A DNA stretch of 64,000 nt. Origin: Bradyrhizobium sp. 139. GTDB taxonomy: Bacteria; Pseudomonadota; Alphaproteobacteria; Rhizobiales; Xanthobacteraceae. Shown in pieces: positions 56,477 to 64,000 of the stretch. Position 1 is the first letter of the stretch, and each line of letters starts with the position of its first letter. The notes beneath the pieces were generated by a model that worked only from the letters and a program-made list of their open reading frames with translations, searched no databases and was not told where the DNA came from. The DNA is taken from assembly GCF_023074175.1 (NCBI RefSeq), contig NZ_JADPKS010000028.1, positions 62,001-126,000 on the forward strand, given 5' to 3'. A program made the translations under genes and the position numbers.

Positions 56477-58213
56477 ATGCTGCTTTTCAACCAGTCGATC
56501 CGGCGCAAGATCGTCGGCATCGCCCTCGGATTGATCGTCCTGATGCTGGTCACCTCGATCCTGTCGATGGTGATGTCGAGCCAGGTCGGGGTCCTGCTTG
56601 ACGAACTGACCAACCGTTACATCCCGGCCTACGGGCACCTCGCGCGCGCCAACATCCGATCGCTGGAACGAGCGCTGGCGCTGCGGCGCATGGTGATGAC
56701 CAAGATGCAGTCGCCGTCGGACGAAGAGGGCTATGCCGCGCGCCTTCGCGAGTTCGAGCAAACCGACCGCAGGATCGAGGAGGAGGCCGAGAGCGCACGC
56801 ACGCTGATCAACGCTATCATCGACGATCCCAGAACTCCGTCCGACAATGCCGCGCTGGCCCGGATCGAGATCCGGATCGAAACCGCCGTCACTGAGCTGC
56901 GCCGCGATCTGAACGAGGATCACGGAAAGCTCCTCAAGCAGGTCGACGCCAGGCAGATGGCGGAGGCCCGCGGCACGCTGGAGCACATCGACGGGCTGCG
57001 CGACCAGTTCAATCTGAAAATCGATGCGATCCGTGCCGACATGCTGACGCAGGTTTTCGTGTCGACATCGCAGGTGATCGGCCAGCAGCGCCAGGCGATC
57101 ATCGTGTCGGGCATCGTGACCCTGCTCGCAGCGATCGTCGGATTTGCCTTTGCGCTCCTGGTCTCCAGCGGCATCACGCGCCCGGTACGGCTGCTGCTGG
57201 CCGGCACCCGCGAGGTCGAGGCGGGCCGGTTCGACAAGACCATCACCGTCTCCACGCAGGACGAGATCGGCGAGCTTGCCGCGGCCTTCAACCGCATGAT
57301 CGAGCAGTTGCGCCATAACGAGCGCATCCGCGAAACTTTTGGCCGCTACATCGACCCCAAGGTGGTGCAGGGACTGATCGACCGGCCGGAGGTCGCCATC
57401 GACGGCCAGCGCCGGGTGATGACCATCATGTTCTGCGACATGAGTGGCTTCACCTCGATGAGCGAGGGCATGACCCCGCGCGGCCTCGTCAGGGTGATGA
57501 ATCACTATTTCACGGTGATGTCCGGCCCGATCAGGAACAATCGCGGCATCATCGACAAATATATCGGCGATGCCATCATGGCCTATTGGGGCCCTCCCTT
57601 CGTCGAGGAGGACGAGCCGGCGCTGCTCGCCTGCTTGGCCGCCATCGACATGGCCGACCAGGTGCCCGCGCTCCAGAAGCAGTTGCCGGACCTGCTCGGC
57701 ATCCGCACCATGCCGGCGCCGTGCGACTTGCGGATCGGCATCGCCACCGGCGAGGTCCTGACCGGCAGCATCGGCTCCGAGCTGATGATGAGCTTTACGG
57801 TGATGGGCGACGCTGTGAACCTCGCTTCACGGTTGGAGGCTGTCAACAAGATCTACGGCACCCGCATCATGATCTCACAGGCGACGGCGGACGCGATCGG
57901 CTCGACCTGCGAGCTGCGCGAGATCGATCGCCTGACGGTCGCCGGCCAGAGCCTGCCGCAAGCCATTTTCGAGGTGATGGGCAAGGCGCACGGGCTCAGC
58001 GTCCCGCAAGCGAGTCTGCGTTCGCACTATGCCGAAGGCCTCGCCGCCTATCGCGCGCAGCGCTTCGACGACGCCCGCGCCGCCTTCAACGCGGCGCTCG
58101 AAGCCGTTCCCGGCGATGGCCCCTCGCGCACGCTGCTCGCCCGCATAGCGCAGTTCGAGACCGATCCGCCGGACCAGGGTTGGGACGGCGCCTGGCGGCT
58201 GGAGCAGAAGTAA
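56477..58213 (+). CDS. Membrane class III adenylate/guanylate cyclase with HAMP domain
   Basis: 578 residues. Helix 1 (about 12-34, GIALGLIVLMLVTSILSMVM), a helical periplasmic sensor (about 35-210), helix 2 (about 212-235), HAMP (about 236-290, STQDEIGELAAAFNRMIEQL), then the cyclase domain. Catalytic metal acids are in IMFCDMSGFTSMSEG (near 320) and DKYIGDAIMAYWG (near 360); MGDAVNLASRLEAVN holds the transition-state Asn and Arg. Thr replaces Asp at the base-selecting site (SFTVMGDAVN), the class IIIb form common in cAMP makers. A short TPR-like helix pair (SLRSHYAEGLAAYRAQRFDD) ends the protein. Confidence 0.93.
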   Translation: MLLFNQSIRRKIVGIALGLIVLMLVTSILSMVMSSQVGVLLDELTNRYIPAYGHLARANIRSLERALALRRMVMTKMQSPSDEEGYAARLREFEQTDRRIEEEAESARTLINAIIDDPRTPSDNAALARIEIRIETAVTELRRDLNEDHGKLLKQVDARQMAEARGTLEHIDGLRDQFNLKIDAIRADMLTQVFVSTSQVIGQQRQAIIVSGIVTLLAAIVGFAFALLVSSGITRPVRLLLAGTREVEAGRFDKTITVSTQDEIGELAAAFNRMIEQLRHNERIRETFGRYIDPKVVQGLIDRPEVAIDGQRRVMTIMFCDMSGFTSMSEGMTPRGLVRVMNHYFTVMSGPIRNNRGIIDKYIGDAIMAYWGPPFVEEDEPALLACLAAIDMADQVPALQKQLPDLLGIRTMPAPCDLRIGIATGEVLTGSIGSELMMSFTVMGDAVNLASRLEAVNKIYGTRIMISQATADAIGSTCELREIDRLTVAGQSLPQAIFEVMGKAHGLSVPQASLRSHYAEGLAAYRAQRFDDARAAFNAALEAVPGDGPSRTLLARIAQFETDPPDQGWDGAWRLEQK

Positions 58214-58339
58214 GCTGCCGCGGGGTCACTATGCCGCCCGTGCCAACGAAAATTGATTCTACTCCATAACGATGTTCGCCGTGACCTATTTCCTAAGTTT
58301 AGTTTGAGTGTCCTTGAGGCGTTTGATGGGGATACGCCG

Positions 58340-58516
58340 ATGACAGAACTTGAGGACAGGCTGGAGCGGTTCGAGACGCTCACCGCCGAATGCGAGCTGA
58401 TCGCCAAGCTCGCCACCGACAGCAGGAAGCGCGAGTTCTATCTGAAGCTTTCGGAGCAGTACCGCCAGCTGGCGGCGGATATGCGTCAGGCGCTCGCGAC
58501 CAGGGCCGCGGCCTGA
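58340..58516 (+). CDS. Small helical hypothetical protein
   Basis: 58 residues from ATG 58340 (MTELEDRLERFETLTAECEL); the frame is open upstream to 58253. It is a highly charged coiled-coil-like protein (SRKREFYLKLSEQYRQLAAD) without signal or membrane helix. Similar short proteins occur often in Bradyrhizobium (from memory). The function is unknown. It lies 126 bases downstream of the cyclase gene. Confidence 0.55.
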   Translation: MTELEDRLERFETLTAECELIAKLATDSRKREFYLKLSEQYRQLAADMRQALATRAAA

Positions 58517-58667
58517 GGCCGGCTGCAAGTTGTTCTTAATGTTTGGCGCGCATCCTGGAGATGCGAGCGTCACGATTCACGATTGCTCGCAGTGGGAATG
58601 CCGAGGTCCGTTGCGGTGCAGCGTACCTCGCTGACGTCGCTTTGCCGCTCCTTACCAGGGCAATCCC

Positions 58668-58880
58668 ATGCGCCTTCTTGCAGTCCTCATCTTCGCGCTC
58701 ATGACGGCGGCCTGCAACCAGGAGCAGGACGTCACCGGCTCGACCCCGGTCTGCGCGATACGGACCTACAGCTCCTACAATCCACGCGACATGAACCAGT
58801 GCGTTGCCGCCTGCAAGGCGTGCGACCACGGCAATACCGTCACCTGCAGTACGTCATGCACGCTCAAGGGCGCCCACTGA
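58668..58880 (+). CDS. Small cysteine-rich lipoprotein
   Basis: 70 residues. The lipobox LMTAAC makes C16 the lipidated residue. The mature 55 residues carry six further cysteines (STPVCAIRT, NQCVAACKACDHG, TVTCSTSCTLKG) that could form disulfides in the periplasm. There is no known domain. The ribosome-binding site is weak. The neighbour downstream is also a small cysteine-containing protein. Confidence 0.65.
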   Translation: MRLLAVLIFALMTAACNQEQDVTGSTPVCAIRTYSSYNPRDMNQCVAACKACDHGNTVTCSTSCTLKGAH

Positions 58881-58983
58881 GCGGCGCAGCTTCCTCGAGC
58901 CGAAGGCTGACGGTGCGGGGGCACCGGAACGATTCGCACGGGCTAGTCATTGAAGGGGCGGGCAGGATGCGGAGTCCTATCGA

Positions 58984-59241
58984 ATGGGTATGCTCGATCC
59001 CGGCCGGTTCCTGGTGTCGTGCTCACATTGCGATGCATGGCCGATGGCGGCCAACGTAAAACGGTCGAGCTGGTCGGCGTCGCCGCACGAGGTCCGCTTC
59101 GTATGCCCGCGCTGCCGCCGCGAGGAGACCGCCATCATCTCCGCCTCCGGGGAGCTGACGCCGATCCGGCGCATCGACGTCCCGCCGCGTGACGTTGCCG
59201 CCGCCTGGGCTCAGGCCCAGCGTCCAAGAGGGCGGGCGTAG
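58984..59241 (+). CDS. Small zinc-ribbon-like protein
   Basis: 85 residues. VSCSHCDAWPMA and RFVCPRCRREETAII give two CxxC knuckles 32 residues apart, a possible zinc ribbon, followed by ASGELTPIRRIDVPPRDVAA. It is soluble and cytoplasmic. The function is unknown. The start could be 58984 or 58990; GCGGAG lies upstream. Confidence 0.55.
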   Translation: MGMLDPGRFLVSCSHCDAWPMAANVKRSSWSASPHEVRFVCPRCRREETAIISASGELTPIRRIDVPPRDVAAAWAQAQRPRGRA

Positions 59242-59407
59242 CCCGCCCGTCGCGGCACCAGAGGCAGATGCCAATGTTCTGGTTTTACTTCCGCTTTCGG
59301 GGGAACAGCCGACATGGCTAGACCTGCTGCCGGCCGCGTCCCGGGAGCGACTGACCCAACGCGGACGTCGATCAGATGACGCGCGCTTACAACAACCCAA
59401 CTCGCAA

Positions 59408-60160
59408 CTATCCCGGTTCCATGCCCATTTGCTTTATTGCCGGTAGCGCTTGTGGAGCTCTGAGGTGTCTGACCAGGTCTTGCGCGGCATCTGGGGCTGG
59501 CGCCGCGGTGTGCACACCAATGGAGTAGGTTGTGAAGTTCTGAATGTTGTCGGGCAATGGTCCCAGGTCGACGATTGCAGGAACGTTCAAGAACTCGCTC
59601 ACTTGAGCGAAGCCGAAGTCCGCCTCGCCACGAGCGAGCAGTGAGGCCACCTCGGCGCCGGAGGAGGGTTGCTTGATCTTAACGGCTATCTGCTCGGCAA
59701 TGCCCATTTTGTTGAGCAATTCCACGATATAGGCGCCGCTGGGTCCAGCCGAGTAGGCGACCGACTGCGCGTTCAAAACGGCTGTTCTTACAGCGTCGCT
59801 CGTGGAAACGTCAGGCTTCGGCAGCCCGGCTCGAACCGCAACACCAACGCCGCTTTTTGCGAAATCGGCGCGGCTGCCAGCGACCAGCTTCCCGGCTGCG
59901 ATCAACTGATCGATGTTGCTCGAGCCAATGATAACAAGATCATAAATCTCGCCATCGCCAACTCTCTTTGTTGCATTTACTGTCCCGGTCCAAGTAGTCA
60001 TGACCCTATGACCGCTAGCTTTTTCAAAGCTTGCAACAAGCTGGCTGTAGCCATCCTTCAGAGCGTTCGCCGCAATTACCTTGATTTCAGCCGATTGAGT
60101 GACCTGAGGGAATAGTCCGACAGTAGCGGCAATGAGCACAGTACGCCAATTCAGCTGCAT
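59408..60160 (-). CDS. Orphan ModA-like periplasmic binding protein
   Basis: 250 residues from ATG 60160 (MQLNWRTVLIAATVGLFPQ, signal ending TQSA-EI). Molybdate-type binding fold: IKVIAANALKDGYSQLVASF, ATKRVGDGEIYDLVIIGSSN, AYSAGPSGAYIVELLNKMGI and ARGEADFGFAQVSEFLNVP. No modB or modC follows, so it is an orphan. Many such copies occur in Bradyrhizobium, and most are unlikely to bind molybdate. The frame is open upstream to 60391 but lacks a signal. Confidence 0.85.
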   Translation of the reverse strand: MQLNWRTVLIAATVGLFPQVTQSAEIKVIAANALKDGYSQLVASFEKASGHRVMTTWTGTVNATKRVGDGEIYDLVIIGSSNIDQLIAAGKLVAGSRADFAKSGVGVAVRAGLPKPDVSTSDAVRTAVLNAQSVAYSAGPSGAYIVELLNKMGIAEQIAVKIKQPSSGAEVASLLARGEADFGFAQVSEFLNVPAIVDLGPLPDNIQNFTTYSIGVHTAAPAPDAAQDLVRHLRAPQALPAIKQMGMEPG

Positions 60161-60429
60161 CACGCATGCTCCATATCCTCGATCGGGAACTAGCATAGCG
60201 CCTCTGGTGCAGCTGGGAAGACCTCCACTCCTTGCCTCTTCATGGCCTTCGGCGAGCTCGGGCGATGTCCATTTTTTCCGCCGCTTGTTGGAGGCCGAGC
60301 GGACAGTCAGTTGGGTTAGCCGCTTCATGAGTACACGGCCTAGCCCAATTGGTTCGCCGCTCGCCTGCATGTCATGTCGCGGCGGGTTCATCTCCCGGCA
60401 AATGTGTTAGGGTCAGCGTCGGGAGATCA

Positions 60430-61011
60430 ATGATGCCCGCTGACATGCTTTCGCCTCACGCCGACCGTTTCCGGCTTCATCCGGTTGCGCCGCGCCTTGC
60501 GCCGATGTTTTGCTTTGCGCTGCTGACCGTGTCATGCGCGCTCGCAAGCTTTGCACTGGCCTGCGCAACGCCGTTTGCGGCCTTCGCCGTCGTCGCCGCC
60601 GCGATGCTGCCGCTGCGTTCGGCGCTGCTCGTCGTCACCGGCGCCTGGCTCGTGAACCAGTGCATCGGCTTCGGCGCGCTGCATTATCCGATCGACGGCA
60701 GTACGATCGCCTGGAGTTTTGTGATCGGCGCTGCTGCGCTGGTTGCCACGGCGATCTCGTCGGCCACGCTTCGCATGCTGCCGCAGGGCCGCACGCCGCT
60801 GATGCTGGCGATCACGCTCGCCGTCGCCTATGCGGCCTACGAGCTCGCGCTGCTTGCCGCGACGCCGGTCCTCGGCGGAGAGGGCGCCTTCACCGCGGCC
60901 ATCGTCACGCGCATTTGGCTGACCAGCGCCGTCTGGCTCGCCGGCCTCGTTGCCGCCTGGGAGATCGTTCGCCTGATCGATCCGTTCGGGCGCGCGATGC
61001 GGAATGCATGA
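60430..61011 (+). CDS. Hypothetical integral membrane protein
   Basis: 193 residues from ATG 60430 (MMPADMLSPHADRF) with GGGAG 4-8 bases upstream. Five or six hydrophobic helices follow, e.g. PMFCFALLTVSCALASFALA, AAFAVVAAAMLPLRSALLVV and TIAWSFVIGAAALVATAISS. There is no signal peptide or recognised family; the overall look is that of a small polytopic carrier or scaffold protein. It diverges from the orphan binding protein; the two starts are about 270 bases apart. Confidence 0.6.
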   Translation: MMPADMLSPHADRFRLHPVAPRLAPMFCFALLTVSCALASFALACATPFAAFAVVAAAMLPLRSALLVVTGAWLVNQCIGFGALHYPIDGSTIAWSFVIGAAALVATAISSATLRMLPQGRTPLMLAITLAVAYAAYELALLAATPVLGGEGAFTAAIVTRIWLTSAVWLAGLVAAWEIVRLIDPFGRAMRNA

Positions 61012-61266
61012 GTGCCAGTCAAGGCATGGAGGTCCGGTCATGGCGGCGATGTGCGCCGCGACCGTCCTGACCGCCAGCACAGACGATCGGATTTTCGAGC
61101 CCGTCGTCACGATCGCCAGACGATCCAGCGCCAAGCCGGGATCTGGATCCGCGTGACCTGGAGCGGAGCCGCGACGTTCGCTGATCGCACGATGGCAGCT
61201 TCGTTGCCCGACGGGCAAAACACTTGAAGGTCTTGATCGGTGCCGCTGTCAATCCGCGCGCGCGAA

Positions 61267-61830
61267 AATATTCCACTTTACCGAAATTCGGAAAGGGCGT
61301 ATGTATCGCGCATCCCGGCTCATCTTGAGGGGCGATCTTGTGTCGTCACGTTCGCGAGCCGGGCTTGCGGTGGACGCAGCAACGTCGGGCGCGAGAGGTT
61401 AAGGGCAGGGCGGATTGCTCTCCGTGAGCCCGAGGCTTCGCGCGGACGGACGGCGCTGTCAGGTTCGTCTCGCCAGCATTCTTCCGGCAACGTCGACAAC
61501 GTCGGGAGATAATGTGGCGAGCAAGCGAACCGTGCGTACGGCAAAACCGTGTGGTCCTGGCCGTCGTTGCTACGGTCAAGCTCTTGCGGATGCGGCATTT
61601 GCGTCAACCGGCGCGGTGTCGGCGACTTTCGCTGGGGTAAGGGAGGCCAGAAGGAACTCGGCTCCCGGGAGAGCACGGCATAAGCCGTCCAACCATCGCG
61701 CAGGGAAGGCCGAGTGATTGGCTACACCTGTATGCTGCTGTGCGGTTTTTCTGCGTGTGTTTTTCGCGCAGCGGACCGCGGGTGCCAGCCGGCACCCGGC
61801 CTTCCCTGCGCTCTCTTGGCTCAAGAGGGT
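61267..61830. repeat. Large structured Bradyrhizobium-type dispersed repeat, non-coding or orphan
   Basis: It begins near AATATTCCACTTTACCGAAA and ends at the hairpin CTCTTG GCT CAAGAG (61813-61827). Inside are GCGCAGGGAAGGCCG (61698-61712) pairing with CGGCCTTCCCTGCGC (61797-61811), a hairpin GGGTGCC AGCC GGCACCC (61780-61797) and the palindrome CTCCCGGGAG (61662-61671). The translated VSRIPA/AGRIALREPE-like peptides are the sort of spurious ORFs often annotated from this element. I recognise it as recurring in the genus. Flanking 61012-61266 shows no gene, and 61831-62300 holds a CATTGCGAGCGCAGCGAAG repeat at 61930 and the ilvD leader. Confidence 0.65.
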
Positions 61831-61929
61831 GGAGCGACCAAGCAAAGCTCGGGCGAAATGCGCCGCGAGGGCGCGAAGCTGTGTCTGGAAGTTGAAACGA
61901 GAGTTGGAGGATGCCGCCCCTTGCTCCGC

Positions 61930-61948
61930 CATTGCGAGCGCAGCGAAG
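61930..61948. repeat. Short dispersed repeat CATTGCGAGCGCAGCGAAG
   Basis: A copy of a very common rhizobial REP-like motif. Its CATTGCGAG core also appears in the two arms around the scar at 39864-39998. Confidence 0.6.
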
Positions 61949-62300
61949 ACGCCGACTCACCCTCGCCGCGCTCCGTCATCGAGCCAAATCCGGGGGGCGC
62001 GTCGCGGCCGACAAAATCTGAAGTTGTGGATGGTCCCCTCACTGCGAGGTATTAAGGTAGGCCAAAGCGTGTCTTCCGCGCCACGATTGTTGTGCATACG
62101 CAACAGTCATCCGCGATTTCACCATATCTCCGTCCGTTCGCATCAGCGCCGCTTTTTTGCCACACCCGAACATGAATAAAATCGCTCTAAAGTTTGAAGG
62201 GTAAGCGGCAGTCTTCGAAGGACGGGAAATCCCAAGGTCGATTCAAATCTCGGCTTTGATTTTTCGGGTCGGAAAGGGTTGACCGGGGAAACTGGTTGCG

Positions 62301-64000
62301 ATGGGCGCGAAGAGCAACATCAAGCAGAGGCTGCCGAGCCGTCACGTGACGGAAGGTCCCGCGCGCGCGCCCCATCGCTCCTACCTCTACGCCATGGGTC
62401 TGACCACCGAGCAGATCCACCAGCCCTTCGTCGGCGTCGCCTCGTGCTGGAACGAGGCCGCCCCATGCAATATCGCCTTGATGCGCCAGGCGCAGGCGGT
62501 GAAGAAGGGCGTCGTATCGGCCGGCGGCACACCGCGCGAGTTCTGCACCATCACCGTCACCGACGGCATCGCCATGGGCCATGACGGCATGCGGTCCTCG
62601 CTGCCGTCGCGCGAATGTATCGCCGACTCTGTCGAACTGACCATCCGCGGCCACGCCTATGACGCGCTGGTCGGTCTTGCCGGGTGCGACAAGTCGCTGC
62701 CGGGCATGATGATGGCGATGGTCCGCCTCAACGTGCCCTCGATCTTCATCTATGGCGGCTCGATCCTGCCCGGCAATTTCCGCGGCCAGCAAGTCACGGT
62801 CCAGGATATGTTCGAGGCGGTCGGCAAGCATTCGGTCGGCGCCATGTCGGACGAGGATCTCGACGAGATCGAGCGCGTGGCATGCCCCTCGGCGGGCGCC
62901 TGCGGCGCGCAGTTCACTGCCAACACCATGGCGACTGTCTCCGAGGCGATCGGCCTCGCGTTGCCTTACTCGGCAGGCGCCCCGGCACCTTACGAAATCC
63001 GCGACGCCTTCTGCATGACCGCGGGCGAGAAGGTGATGGACCTGATCGCGTCCAACATCCGGCCGCGCGACATTGTCACCCTCAAGGCATTGGAGAACGC
63101 GGCCGCCGTCGTTGCGGCCTCCGGTGGCTCGACCAATGCTGCGCTGCACCTGCCGGCGATCGCGCATGAGGCTGGCATCAAGTTCGACTTGTTTGATGTT
63201 GCCGAAATCTTCAAAAAGACACCATATGTCGCGGATTTGAAGCCCGGTGGCCGTTATGTCGCCAAAGACATGTTTGAAGTAGGTGGCATACCGCTTCTGA
63301 TGAAGACGCTGCTCGACAACGGATTTCTCCACGGTGATTGCCTCACCGTCACGGGTCGAACGATCGCCGAAAACCTCAAGAGCGTGAAATGGAATCCGCA
63401 CCAGGACGTGGTGCACCCGGCAGACAAGCCGATCACCGTTACAGGCGGTGTGGTCGGTCTGAAGGGCAATTTGGCGCCAGAAGGTGCGATCGTGAAAGTC
63501 GCGGGAATGTCCAACCTGAGGTTCACCGGTCCAGCTCGCTGCTTCGACCGGGAAGAGGATGCCTTTGAGGCGGTCCAGAACCGCACCTACCGCGAGGGCG
63601 AAGTCATCGTGATCCGCTACGAGGGGCCGAAGGGCGGTCCCGGCATGCGGGAAATGCTCCAGACCACTGCGGCGCTGACCGGGCAGGGGATGGGCGGCAA
63701 GATCGCGCTCATCACAGACGGCCGGTTCTCCGGCGCCACGCGCGGCTTCTGCATCGGCCATGTCGGGCCCGAAGCCGCCATTGGGGGCCCGATCGGACTG
63801 TTGCAGGATGGCGACATCATCGCGATCGACGCGGTCGCCGGCACTCTTGACGTAAATTTGAGCGACGACGAGTTGGCTCAGCGCAAGACCAAATGGCGCG
63901 CTCGCGCGACTAACCATACGTCGGGTGCGCTCTGGAAATATGCCCAGCAGGTTGGACCGGCGGTCGATGGGGCAGTGACCCATCCGGGCGGCGCGCACGA
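62301..64000 (+). CDS. ilvD: Dihydroxy-acid dehydratase (3' end outside window)
   Basis: 566 codons are present, open to the window's end; the family is about 574 residues, so only a few are missing. It dehydrates dihydroxyisovalerate and dihydroxymethylvalerate for valine, leucine and isoleucine. Fe-S cysteines lie in VGVASCWNEAAPCNIALMRQ, LVGLAGCDKSLPGMMMAM and ACPSAGACGAQFTANTM; other motifs are FCTITVTDGIAMGHDGMRSS, ASGGSTNAALHLPAIAHEAG, YEGPKGGPGMREMLQTTAAL and ITDGRFSGATRGFCIGHVGP. Start ATG 62301. A long antisense open frame here is a shadow. Confidence 0.97.
   Translation, partial: MGAKSNIKQRLPSRHVTEGPARAPHRSYLYAMGLTTEQIHQPFVGVASCWNEAAPCNIALMRQAQAVKKGVVSAGGTPREFCTITVTDGIAMGHDGMRSSLPSRECIADSVELTIRGHAYDALVGLAGCDKSLPGMMMAMVRLNVPSIFIYGGSILPGNFRGQQVTVQDMFEAVGKHSVGAMSDEDLDEIERVACPSAGACGAQFTANTMATVSEAIGLALPYSAGAPAPYEIRDAFCMTAGEKVMDLIASNIRPRDIVTLKALENAAAVVAASGGSTNAALHLPAIAHEAGIKFDLFDVAEIFKKTPYVADLKPGGRYVAKDMFEVGGIPLLMKTLLDNGFLHGDCLTVTGRTIAENLKSVKWNPHQDVVHPADKPITVTGGVVGLKGNLAPEGAIVKVAGMSNLRFTGPARCFDREEDAFEAVQNRTYREGEVIVIRYEGPKGGPGMREMLQTTAALTGQGMGGKIALITDGRFSGATRGFCIGHVGPEAAIGGPIGLLQDGDIIAIDAVAGTLDVNLSDDELAQRKTKWRARATNHTSGALWKYAQQVGPAVDGAVTHPGGAH

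Noticed and set aside
58924..58950. GGAAC-N17-CATT, considered as a general-stress (EcfG) promoter
   Set aside because: The -10 part does not match the CGTT consensus; no good match was found elsewhere in the intergenic regions.
62172..62204. Ten-codon ORF MNKIALKFEG before ilvD, considered as an attenuator leader peptide
   Set aside because: No ribosome-binding site, no run of Ile/Val/Leu codons and no terminator/antiterminator pair.
62187..63998. 603-codon open frame on the minus strand
   Set aside because: It is antisense to ilvD, whose frame has all family motifs. High third-position GC leaves long open antisense frames.

Overview
The window is high-GC alphaproteobacterial chromosome. 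Gene content, gene order and the dispersed palindromic repeats point to Bradyrhizobium or a close relative in the Nitrobacteraceae. Supporting signs are an alphaproteobacterial SOS operator (GTTC-N7-GTTC) in front of lexA, a pyruvate dehydrogenase set with lipoyl domains on both E1-beta and E2, the ppiD-trpD-trpC-moaC and tpiA-secG-pyrG-kdsA-eno backbone, and several small ORFs typical of the genus. I see no tRNA, rRNA, CRISPR array, transposase or prophage. The genus call is from memory and pattern, not from a search.

Layout. 1-7.2 kb: the end of glnS, a frameshifted NTF2-like gene, a DUF2171 protein, comEC, two hypothetical genes, lexA and moeA. 7.2-15.9 kb: an accessory block with two tiny ORFs, a HAD phosphatase next to an FMN-dependent 2-hydroxyacid dehydrogenase, an S41 protease, a TetR/EamA exporter pair and a membrane GGDEF-EAL protein. 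This block separates moeA-lexA from moaC-trpC-trpD-ppiD, which I expect to be contiguous in relatives. 15.9-26.1 kb: the moaC-trpC-trpD-ppiD operon (minus strand), then tpiA, secG, pyrG, a NIPSNAP protein, kdsA and an MFS transporter (plus strand). 26.3-33.2 kb: a five-gene overlapping operon (solute-binding protein, fused permease, ATPase, CoA-transferase, CitE-like lyase) diverging from its likely GntR regulator. 33.3-39.8 kb: queF, a Vgb-like protein, eno, a zinc-type oxidoreductase, an exported metallo-beta-lactamase-fold protein, an FMN reductase and an FtsB-like protein. 39.8-40.4 kb: a scar holding the last codons of a Fis-type regulator and of an aldehyde dehydrogenase. 40.4-46.5 kb: pdhA, pdhB, a DUF5076 gene, a nucleoside deaminase, pdhC and lpdA. 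46.7-49.2 kb: threonine synthase and a Bug-type binding protein. 49.2-53.8 kb: a soluble multi-PAS histidine kinase with two response regulators, then small secreted and zinc-binding proteins. 53.9-61 kb: a lytic transglycosylase, an adenylate/guanylate cyclase, small proteins, an orphan binding protein and a membrane protein. 61.0-62.3 kb: no convincing gene, but a large structured repeat. 62.3 kb to the end: ilvD, running off the window.

The core genes serve translation, tryptophan and molybdopterin synthesis, glycolysis and acetyl-CoA supply, CTP and KDO synthesis, and branched-chain amino acid synthesis. The accessory genes deal with sensing (c-di-GMP, cyclic nucleotide, two-component), uptake and export. 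The most interesting items for follow-up are the closed uptake / CoA-activation / C-C cleavage operon with its two operator palindromes, the TetR operator pair, the decay scar upstream of pdhA, and the roughly 560-base structured repeat near 61.5 kb.
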